From contig CAYRHB010000091.1 in NCBI GenBank assembly GCA_964424035.1, positions 1 to 15,760 of the forward strand: DNA of 15,760 nt, read 5' to 3'. The DNA is from Leptolinea sp964424035 (GTDB lineage Bacteria; Chloroflexota; Anaerolineae; Anaerolineales; Anaerolineaceae). This document shows, one piece after another, positions 8,140-14,423 of this stretch (position 1 is the first letter of the stretch; every line of letters starts with the position of its first letter). The notes beneath the pieces were generated by a model. The model was given only the letters and a program-made list of their open reading frames with translations. It was not told where the DNA came from and made no database searches. The position numbers were made by a program, and so were the translations under genes.

Positions 8140-9619
8140 CCCAGGCTTCAATTCTTTGATCATTCCGGGTAAGCTCACCGTCGTATTCCGTTCCCTGGCC
8201 GGACGATTTCCAGCCGTCCAATATAAAGGGGATATTACCATCCGCTGCAATCCACGTGCCATTATACCTTCTGGCAATGTGCACATGGGTTCCCGTTGAA
8301 ACGCCACCTTCACAGGATGGGTGACCAATGGGATCACCCGCCTTTACCAGGGTTCCACGCTCAACCCGGTCGCGCGATTCAATATGAAGATACAAGACCG
8401 TCCAACCTGTCTGTTCTTTTCCATCTCCATCCAGATCAAGAACAACTGCACCGTTGCCTGAACGGACAACCAGACCACTGGCAACCGCGGTCACCCAATC
8501 ATTGGAGGTGTTGCACCCGAACATGTCACCGGGTGGTACAAAATCCAATGCTCCCCAGGCGGAGCCGGAATCCCAGGAAGCGTGTGGTCCGCTTGTGAAT
8601 GACCATACAACACCATCCTCAAACGGTAGTTGCATCACCGGTTGTACGAGCTTCCCAGGTAAGAGTGGTTCCAGAACATCGTCAAAGGGATATGCGAAAA
8701 GCATCTGGTACTGTCCAATAAAGCCATGATCCGAAATAGCCTGTTCCCATGCTTTCTGGTCCATGATCTGACTGAAGAAATATTGAACACCCGCCGTTCC
8801 GGCGTTAACAGATGGATTAGGTCTGATGACGGTACCGTCTTCCAAAATAAATTGCCCCAATGCATCAACCTGCCATAAATAGAAGCCCCGATTTAAATTG
8901 TTGGCTGCAAATTGCATCTGGCGATAGAGACCTTTGAAATTATCTTCCATGTAACCCAGAGGGAAGTCCATCTGCTCCTGTGAGGGTTTGGGATTTGTCA
9001 CCCAACCGCCCAGGTATTCCAACAGAGCCAGCAGCAAGCGGGGATTGACCGAATAATTACGGGCGACCCGGTTGATGATTTCAACCCCGGCAATGCGCTC
9101 ATCATCAATTTCTTCGCTGTAGTAATTCAGGTATCCCTGCCGGCCTTCCAGGAACTGGGCGGCACTGAAATTGACAGCTGTTGGGCCGTACACCAACCCG
9201 GAATCAGGTATGATTTTGAAAGCCGGGGCATCTCCCGCTGGTTTTATGGGAGGAATGGATATTTCCTGCTCAACAAGCAGCATATTCTCATCCAGGATAT
9301 CGTTTTCTTCCAGGAGTTCTTCCAGAGGAACTCCGTGACTCATGGCGATCTTGGAATATGTATCACCGGATTTTGCAAAGTATTGGATTGGTTCAATCCG
9401 CAGGGTTGGAAGAGAATGCGGAGAGTCCGGGGTAGGTGTGGGGGCTTTTTCACCGGGTTTGCGGGTGGGATTGAGTATCGCCTGGGTTGCTATGGCATAT
9501 GCTGTCCCCTGGATCTTCTGTTCATCGGTCATCTCAGGGACCAGGGCATTTCTGACACAGGCCATGGAGACAAGGCTGAGGATGATAACGCTGAAAGCCA
9601 ATCGATGTTTTGTATCCAA
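8105..9619 (-). CDS. LysM / lysozyme-like / M23 endopeptidase lipoprotein (paralog A)
   Basis: This 504-residue protein is the first of three tandem paralogs. A signal peptide with lipobox SMAC (Cys21) is followed by a Pro/Thr linker (50-72), a LysM-like segment (79-123, FAKSGDTYSKIAMSHGV), a helical lysozyme-like domain (about 138-320) and an M23 domain (about 326-470). Likely zinc ligands are His346, Asp359 and His447, with His412 and His445 as catalytic histidines. The His-Asp spacing of 13 residues resembles beta-lytic (M23A) rather than LytM-type enzymes. DLDGDG at 395-400 looks like a calcium loop, and Cys369/Cys436 may form a disulfide. The start is TTG at 9619, supported by GGGAGGT at 9632-9626 six nt upstream, placed inside the last codons and stop of the HIT gene. 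It should act on the outer face of the membrane on peptidoglycan or a related polymer. Confidence 0.9.
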   Translation of the reverse strand: MDTKHRLAFSVIILSLVSMACVRNALVPEMTDEQKIQGTAYAIATQAILNPTRKPGEKAPTPTPDSPHSLPTLRIEPIQYFAKSGDTYSKIAMSHGVPLEELLEENDILDENMLLVEQEISIPPIKPAGDAPAFKIIPDSGLVYGPTAVNFSAAQFLEGRQGYLNYYSEEIDDERIAGVEIINRVARNYSVNPRLLLALLEYLGGWVTNPKPSQEQMDFPLGYMEDNFKGLYRQMQFAANNLNRGFYLWQVDALGQFILEDGTVIRPNPSVNAGTAGVQYFFSQIMDQKAWEQAISDHGFIGQYQMLFAYPFDDVLEPLLPGKLVQPVMQLPFEDGVVWSFTSGPHASWDSGSAWGALDFVPPGDMFGCNTSNDWVTAVASGLVVRSGNGAVVLDLDGDGKEQTGWTVLYLHIESRDRVERGTLVKAGDPIGHPSCEGGVSTGTHVHIARRYNGTWIAADGNIPFILDGWKSSGQGTEYDGELTRNDQRIEAWDGRQEENQISR

Positions 9620-9622
9620 AAC

Positions 9623-9970
9623 TCAACCTCCCATCAAGGGCATCGGTTTTCCGCCCAGTAAATGAACGTGCAAATGATGTACCGATTGTCCGGCATCAGG
9701 TCCAGTGTTGATCACCAGCCGATAACCGCCTTCATGTAAGCCGGCTTCATGAGCGAGTTTCCTGGCAATGAGAATCAGATACCCGGCCAGTTCTATATCT
9801 CCATCAGAAAGGGAGTTGACAGACTCAAGATGACGATTGGGGGTTATCAAGATGTGGACAGGGGCACGGGGAAAGCGATCTTGAAACGCCGTCACCCGGT
9901 CATCTTGATACACGATGCTGGCTGGCTGTTGCCCGGCTATGATTTCGCAGAAAATGCAGGTTTGTGCCAT
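9623..9970 (-). CDS. HIT-family (histidine triad) nucleotide-binding protein
   Basis: The 115-residue product has the HINT-like layout: N-terminal CIFCEIIAG with a CxxC pair that often binds zinc in this branch, the RAPVHILITPNRH strand, NTGPDAGQSVHHLH and the histidine triad HLHVHLLGG near the C-terminus. Family members hydrolyse nucleoside phosphoramidates or acyl-adenylates in the cytoplasm; the natural substrate here is unknown. It sits 27 bp after the deacetylase and 3 bp before an M23 lipoprotein gene, so a cytoplasmic enzyme is embedded among exported lipoproteins. Its last codons and stop supply the Shine-Dalgarno sequence of the next gene. The ATG at 9970 gives the standard MAQTCIFCEII N-terminus. 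Confidence 0.93.
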   Translation of the reverse strand: MAQTCIFCEIIAGQQPASIVYQDDRVTAFQDRFPRAPVHILITPNRHLESVNSLSDGDIELAGYLILIARKLAHEAGLHEGGYRLVINTGPDAGQSVHHLHVHLLGGKPMPLMGG

Positions 9971-9997
9971 GGGCTTTGCCTTGTTCGGAAAAAATTT

Positions 9998-11197
9998 CTA
10001 CTCGGGAGCCAGGGTAGGGATTTCGCCCAGCCTAGGTTTGCATACCAGATCGTAATACTGCAATTCCTGCTCTTTGGTTTCCAGAGATGCGGCAGCCGCT
10101 TCCTTGCCTGTTAAGCGGACTTCATCAAGCCTGTAATAGGCATCTGAATCCCAGAAACGGGGAATTGTCATTAATGGATCACCGGCAAATGCTTCCGGGG
10201 CGTACCCGGGCCGCTGCTTATCCAGCTCGTCTGCCAGAGGGATCCAGTTGTACATAACCGGGCTGCGGGGCACTGTCGTGAATCCGACTTTAAAACCATC
10301 TTCGCGTGCCATCTTAACAGAAAGCTCTGAAAAACCGCCTCCCGGCCAGATATACGCTATCGGCGTTACATTCAGATCACGCTGCATGGCCGTGATGGAA
10401 CCCAGTAATTCACCATTCAAGAATTCTTCGTCGTTCTGGAAATAATTATGAACAACTCCGTGAGCCTGGTAATCCACATAACCTTCAGCGATCAACGCTT
10501 TTTGGTCGTCGATAAGGTCCTGGGTGTTGTCTTTAAAACTGATCCACGAATTGATGACCGGCCAACCCCATTCATCCCAATAGGATTTAAAGTTCTGGTC
10601 GAAATATTCTCTATAGTGCCTGTCATCCACAATCAGTAGCACAGACCGCGATGGAATTTTGGCGTTGTCATACATGAAATCAACAAATTGTTGCATATTG
10701 ATGGCTTCAAATCCGAGTTCCTTCAGCGATTTCATTAATATCTTGAAATCTGTTTTACTGATGTCATTATCTTTGGAGGCTGACTCGGCTGCGATGCCAT
10801 GGAACATGATCGGCATCACGATTGTCCCGGGGGAGCTTTTGTTGGGGTCCCATCGGTTTTTCAGATAGACACAGGTATCTTCCACGTACGTACGGGGAAT
10901 ATCCAGCGGTTTCAGAAATTGCGATCTATATGTGTCAGGTAATGGCGGCGGTGTGATATTTGGATCAACCGTCGGGGATGGTGTGGCTGTCGGAGGTTCC
11001 GGAGTCGCTGTATTTGTGGGAACGGCATATGTGGCAGTCAACAGGGCATCCTGAAATACTTTTGTATGATCGATTTCAGGTTGTTGGGCGGATGCCGATA
11101 TTATTGAACCGCCGCAGGCGGAGAGGATGGTAATTCCAAAAAGAACAACGATCCCTATTATCCACATGCGGCGGTTTATGAAGTCGTGTGTGGTCAT
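9998..11197 (-). CDS. Lipoprotein polysaccharide deacetylase (NodB/CE4-like)
   Basis: A 399-residue exported protein. The signal peptide ends in lipobox LSAC (Cys28), followed by a Thr/Pro-rich spacer (about 60-87). The catalytic part shows CE4-like motifs: PIMFHGI at 129-135, the metal-binding/catalytic pair Asp191-Asp192 in LLIVDDRHY, His246-x3-His250 in AHGVVHN, and PGGGFSE as the third motif. The first motif reads IVDD instead of the usual TFDD. Such enzymes remove acetyl groups from N-acetylhexosamines in peptidoglycan or exopolysaccharide; the substrate here cannot be read. It lies upstream of the HIT and three M23 lipoprotein genes in the same orientation, 45 bp after ino1. No Shine-Dalgarno site precedes the ATG at 11197, but a candidate promoter is positioned to give a leaderless mRNA. 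Confidence 0.85.
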   Translation of the reverse strand: MTTHDFINRRMWIIGIVVLFGITILSACGGSIISASAQQPEIDHTKVFQDALLTATYAVPTNTATPEPPTATPSPTVDPNITPPPLPDTYRSQFLKPLDIPRTYVEDTCVYLKNRWDPNKSSPGTIVMPIMFHGIAAESASKDNDISKTDFKILMKSLKELGFEAINMQQFVDFMYDNAKIPSRSVLLIVDDRHYREYFDQNFKSYWDEWGWPVINSWISFKDNTQDLIDDQKALIAEGYVDYQAHGVVHNYFQNDEEFLNGELLGSITAMQRDLNVTPIAYIWPGGGFSELSVKMAREDGFKVGFTTVPRSPVMYNWIPLADELDKQRPGYAPEAFAGDPLMTIPRFWDSDAYYRLDEVRLTGKEAAAASLETKEQELQYYDLVCKPRLGEIPTLAPE

Positions 11198-11204
11198 AGG
11201 TTAC

Positions 11205-11234
11205 ATTCTACCAGTAACTTATGCTACACTTCAA
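11205..11234 (-). promoter_or_regulatory. Candidate promoter for the deacetylase gene (leaderless)
   Basis: Read on the minus strand, TTGAAG (11234-11229), an 18-bp spacer and TAGAAT (11210-11205) stand 7 nt before the ATG at 11197. Transcription would begin at or next to the start codon, which matches the absence of a ribosome-binding site. Most of the element fills the 45-bp interval after ino1. It would give the envelope genes expression independent of ino1. Confidence 0.35.
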
Positions 11235-11242
11235 TCAATAGT

Positions 11243-12337
11243 CTAAACTTTTTCTGCCTCATCTCCACGGATGAAAGCTTCCACCATTTCGCGGCAAACG
11301 CTATCACGGAATTGTTTCGGAGGTGTCTTCATGAAGTATGAGGACGGGCCGATCAACGGACCGGACATGCCACGATCAATGGCGATCTTGGCACAGCGCA
11401 CGGCGTCAATGATCACACCGGCAGAGTTTGGAGAATCCCATACTTCCAGTTTGGTTTCCACATTCAATGGAACCTCACCGAATGTAGTGCCTTCCATGCG
11501 GATATAGCACCATTTGCGATCTGTCAACCACGGCACATAGTCGCTGGGACCGACATGAATGGCTTCTTCCGGGAGGGGAGTGGGGAGCTGGCTCTGCACG
11601 GAACCGGTCTTGGAGATCTTTTTCGATTCAAGGCGTTCGCGTTCCAGCATGTTCATGAAGTCGGTGTTCCCACCGAAATTCAATTGATAGGTGCGTTCAA
11701 GCTTGACACCACGGTCAACGAAGAGGCTGGTGAGAGTCCGGTGAACAATGGTGGCACCCACCTGGCTCTTGATGTCATCGCCGATGATCGGCAGACCGCG
11801 CTGTTTAAAACGTTCACCCCAGTATTCTGAACTTGCTATGAACACCGGGATGGCATTTACCATGGCGCAACCGGCATCCAGAATTTGCTCGGCATACCAT
11901 TTGGTTGCCATTTCAGAGCCGACTGGAAGGTAGCTGACAACCACGTCGGTCTTTGTATCTTTGAGGATTTTGACGATATCAGCAGTGGGTCCAGGGGCTT
12001 TCGTGAGGATCTGGGATAGGTATTTCCCGAGGCCGTCATGGGTCATCCCGCGATGAACCGGTACGTTCAAATTGGGGACATCAGAGAATTTGAAGGTGTT
12101 ATTGGGATAGGCAAAAATTGCTTCTGAAAGATCTTTACCGACCTTGGTATCCACCACATCAAAAGCAGCGGTGAATTCAATATCGCTGATATGGTATCCA
12201 CCCAGATTGACATGCATCAAGCCGGGGACCCGTTCCGTTTCCTTGGCACTTCGATAAAACTGCACACCCTGAACAAAGGAAGAGGCGCAATTTCCGACGC
12301 CAATAATGGCAACACGAACTTTCTTGCTGGTTGACAT
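11243..12337 (-). CDS. ino1: Inositol-3-phosphate synthase (actinobacterial/archaeal type)
   Basis: Ino1 makes 1D-myo-inositol 3-phosphate from glucose 6-phosphate in an NAD-dependent cytoplasmic reaction and feeds phosphatidylinositol lipids, inositol-based solutes or thiols. The 364-residue protein is close to the mycobacterial enzyme in length and sequence pattern. Recognisable blocks are the NAD-binding VRVAIIGVGNCASS near the N-terminus, VPGLMHV, VVSYLPVGSE, NAIPVFIAS, GDDIKSQVGAT, the NMLERERLESKKISKT segment, IHVGPSDYV and LEVWDSPNSAGVIIDAVR. The start is ATG 12337, with AAGGAG at 12352-12347 nine nt upstream. It is divergent from a TetR gene, and its stop lies 45 bp before the deacetylase start. 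The same-strand spacing suggests that it heads the envelope gene run. Confidence 0.95.
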   Translation of the reverse strand: MSTSKKVRVAIIGVGNCASSFVQGVQFYRSAKETERVPGLMHVNLGGYHISDIEFTAAFDVVDTKVGKDLSEAIFAYPNNTFKFSDVPNLNVPVHRGMTHDGLGKYLSQILTKAPGPTADIVKILKDTKTDVVVSYLPVGSEMATKWYAEQILDAGCAMVNAIPVFIASSEYWGERFKQRGLPIIGDDIKSQVGATIVHRTLTSLFVDRGVKLERTYQLNFGGNTDFMNMLERERLESKKISKTGSVQSQLPTPLPEEAIHVGPSDYVPWLTDRKWCYIRMEGTTFGEVPLNVETKLEVWDSPNSAGVIIDAVRCAKIAIDRGMSGPLIGPSSYFMKTPPKQFRDSVCREMVEAFIRGDEAEKV

Positions 12338-12388
12338 ACGCTAAGGCTCCTTGAAATTAGTCGGGATATAGGTATTTGTGTTGAAATG

Positions 12389-12417
12389 ATTATAGTATGC
12401 AAGCGTCATTCATGGTT
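12389..12417 (-). promoter_or_regulatory. Candidate promoter for ino1
   Basis: On the minus strand a perfect TATAAT lies at 12394-12389. The hexamer 17 bp upstream (12417-12412, AACCAT) is a poor -35 match, so activation by a factor or an alternative spacing is possible. Transcription would start near 12382 and leave a leader of roughly 45 nt containing the AAGGAG ribosome-binding site. The element is 18 bp from the nearer inverted repeat of the divergent TetR promoter. Confidence 0.4.
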
Positions 12418-12433
12418 AAAAATGGATAGGTTT

Positions 12434-12449
12434 AATCAAACAGTTGATT
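12434..12449. promoter_or_regulatory. Inverted repeat overlapping the -35 of the TetR promoter (possible operator 1)
   Basis: AATCAA (12434-12439) and TTGATT (12444-12449) form a perfect 6-bp inverted repeat with a 4-nt spacer. Its right arm shares two bases with the TTGACA -35 box. It shares the half-site sequence ATCAAAC with the second repeat 40 bp away, which argues that both are bound by the same regulator. Confidence 0.5.
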
Positions 12450-12476
12450 GACAAATGCCTTTTGGAATTGTATTAT
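12448..12476 (+). promoter_or_regulatory. Sigma-70-type promoter of the TetR-family gene
   Basis: TTGACA (12448-12453), a 17-bp spacer and TATTAT (12471-12476) match the housekeeping consensus at all six and five of six positions with ideal spacing. Transcription should start near 12483, giving a leader of about 23 nt that contains the GGAGG site. Inverted repeats overlap both promoter boxes. Confidence 0.75.
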
Positions 12477-12492
12477 CAAACAAACGTTTGAT
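12475..12492. promoter_or_regulatory. Inverted repeat over the -10 and start point of the TetR promoter (possible operator 2)
   Basis: ATCAAAC (12475-12481) and GTTTGAT (12486-12492) are perfect 7-bp arms around a 4-nt spacer; the core CAAACGTTTG (12481-12490) is itself a perfect palindrome. The site covers the last two bases of the -10 box and the predicted transcription start and ends just before the ribosome-binding site. This is the classic position for autorepression by a TetR dimer. Confidence 0.6.
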
Positions 12493-12505
12493 GGAGGATT
12501 TACGG

Positions 12506-13057
12506 ATGGATCGCCATATTGAACTTGTTGTCGCTGCCTGTGACATCATTGCCCGGAAAGGATTTGAAGGTTTGCGTATGCGGGATGTGGCAGCCCTGGT
12601 GCAGATTAACCCTGCCACGGTTTACCACTACTTTTCCACAAAAGAAACCCTGATCGATGCGGTTGTGGACTATGTATTTGACCGCCTGGGATTACTTTCT
12701 GTTGATGCTCCCGGAACACCCCGCGACCAGCTTCATGCCTACCTGACCCGTTTGTACCGTCAGATGCGGGATGAGCCCGGTTTGTTCACAGTTTTCGCAG
12801 AGATCCAATTGAGGACTGCGCGAATATCTAACACCGGAAAGTATGACGAATTGGAAACAACCTGGCGAAAAAAGCTTGAGATATTGCTGCAAACCGGTAT
12901 TCGTCAGGGGCACTGGCCAAATTACCTGGATCCGGAGCAGGTTGTTACGACCATAATTCTGATTCTTAATGGCGCCTCGATGCAGGCTGCTGTCAACCCG
13001 CGCCGGATTGAGAATTCAATCGGACAGTTGGAGCGCTGGCTCACAGGGCGTGGATGA
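12506..13057 (+). CDS. TetR/AcrR-family transcriptional regulator
   Basis: A 183-residue regulator. The N-terminal helix-turn-helix (about residues 5-50) contains AACDIIARKGFEGLRMRDVA and INPATVYHYFSTKETLIDAV, the signature TetR DNA-binding helices. The C-terminal helical part (about 60-180) is the ligand and dimerisation domain; its ligand cannot be inferred. The ATG at 12506 was chosen because GGAGG (12493-12497) lies 8 nt upstream; in-frame ATGs at 12491 and 12455 fall inside the operator or promoter. It probably represses itself through the two inverted repeats in front of it. Divergent ino1 or the downstream polysaccharide genes are candidate targets, by inference only. Confidence 0.9.
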   Translation: MDRHIELVVAACDIIARKGFEGLRMRDVAALVQINPATVYHYFSTKETLIDAVVDYVFDRLGLLSVDAPGTPRDQLHAYLTRLYRQMRDEPGLFTVFAEIQLRTARISNTGKYDELETTWRKKLEILLQTGIRQGHWPNYLDPEQVVTTIILILNGASMQAAVNPRRIENSIGQLERWLTGRG

Positions 13058-13219
13058 TCTATGCTTAACGTAATAATCGGGTAAATATTCCGTGAAAAAT
13101 GGATATAAAAACTCCGAATCATGCCATGTTTAAGTCATACTTATTGAAACCCGTTTAATAAAATTGTGGCTGATTATAGTTGTCTGCAACAATGCATATT
13201 TTTACAAGGACAAGAAGAA

Positions 13220-14410
13220 TTGAAAAGAACTACCACAACCTTTAATATAAGGCTGTTAAAGATGGCGCTTTTCCTCTTGGCAGTTCTCGTATGCTTTTTT
13301 GCCATTGCAGGCTTTGATCATCCTGTTTATCCGGAGAAAGCGATCTTCTCGGATAATTTTGAAAGCTATGTAAGTACCTACCAATTGGAAAAAGCATATG
13401 CTGACTGGGAAGATGGAGCGCAACTTGAAATATCTCTTGAAAACACCCAGGCTGACGGTTCCGGAAATGCCATGCGGATTAAAGTACTTGGACCCAATCC
13501 ATATGATGGGCAGAAAAGCGGTTCAATCTACCATTCCCTTCCATTATTCAGCCGAAATTGGACAGATGCGGCCGGAGTGTCATTCTGGATCAGTAATCCA
13601 TCCGATGATGTTCTCTGGTTGACTTTCAATTTTAAAGAAGCGTACAACGAATACTGGTCGGTCGCCTCAGGTATGCCATTCTTATTGTCGGGGAAGGATG
13701 GGGCGTATATTCAAAGCCAATGCCAGTATGGCAACCTTGTCATCCCCGCGCAATTTACAGGAAAAGTAGTGATCCCTCTGGGAAGTTTCTCTGTGCCGGA
13801 ATGGAACACAGCCCGCGGCGATCAAATACTCCAAACCCGGTCCATAGAATCCTATGCCATTGGCATTGCCCTGAACAATGATTATCCGAGAGTTTTTTAT
13901 TTTGATACTTTTGAAGTACTGCGGAGCGATGAGGTTCCTGTAGCAATTGATGGAGAAGTGGTCATTCGAATTCCCGATTCTGGTGAGCACCTGGAAACAT
14001 ACACTGTGAGAATCGGTTTTGAAGATGAGAAAGTTGAAGGCTCCTGGAAAGTGGAAACCCTGAGCAATCCCGGTTTGTCCATGGATATGAGTGGGGTTTT
14101 GACCATTCCGGTCGGTTCGGTCGATGAGGTGATCTCTGTGGTATTCACTTCCGTCGAAAATGGGACTGAAAAGAAGGTCAGTTTGCCTGTGAAATTGGTG
14201 TCCGGTAAGATGACGCCGGCAAATTCATATGGCGATGAAGAAACAAATGCCATCCCATCTGAACTATTGGAAAAGACCGAATACGAACAATTTGCCGCGG
14301 ACTTCGAAACCTGGGCTCTGGAACACCGGCCTCTTTTTGTCACCATATCTGTATTTCTAGTCGTACTGGTGATCTACATGTTATCCAATCTTCAAAACCG
14401 GTTGAAATAG
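13220..14410 (+). CDS. Membrane-anchored exported protein with CBM/jelly-roll-like domain
   Basis: Read from TTG 13220, this is a 396-residue protein. Residues about 15-31 form a signal-anchor or signal peptide. From about 43 to 233 runs a beta-rich domain beginning FSDNFESY and including NAMRIKV, VSFWISNPSDD, VVIPLGSF and FYFDTFEVL, a pattern of galactose-binding-like/CBM11-type domains. A second beta-sandwich-like region spans about 240-340. A transmembrane helix at about 372-389 ends in a short basic tail. TTG 13220 has AAGGA (13206-13210) upstream; GTG 13166 and ATG 13262 are alternatives. The 162 bp ahead of it are A+T-rich with only a weak -10-like TATAGT (13175-13180). The gene ends 13 bp before a BcsA-like synthase. 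No enzyme motif is visible, so carbohydrate binding or synthase partnership is inferred. Confidence 0.75.
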   Translation: MKRTTTTFNIRLLKMALFLLAVLVCFFAIAGFDHPVYPEKAIFSDNFESYVSTYQLEKAYADWEDGAQLEISLENTQADGSGNAMRIKVLGPNPYDGQKSGSIYHSLPLFSRNWTDAAGVSFWISNPSDDVLWLTFNFKEAYNEYWSVASGMPFLLSGKDGAYIQSQCQYGNLVIPAQFTGKVVIPLGSFSVPEWNTARGDQILQTRSIESYAIGIALNNDYPRVFYFDTFEVLRSDEVPVAIDGEVVIRIPDSGEHLETYTVRIGFEDEKVEGSWKVETLSNPGLSMDMSGVLTIPVGSVDEVISVVFTSVENGTEKKVSLPVKLVSGKMTPANSYGDEETNAIPSELLEKTEYEQFAADFETWALEHRPLFVTISVFLVVLVIYMLSNLQNRLK

Positions 14411-14423
14411 GTACTTATCACTC

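Noticed and set aside
4868..9619. Recent gene amplification or mobile cassette explaining the three M23 copies
   Set aside because: The copies are clearly diverged outside motif blocks and no flanking direct repeats, transposase or integrase were seen.
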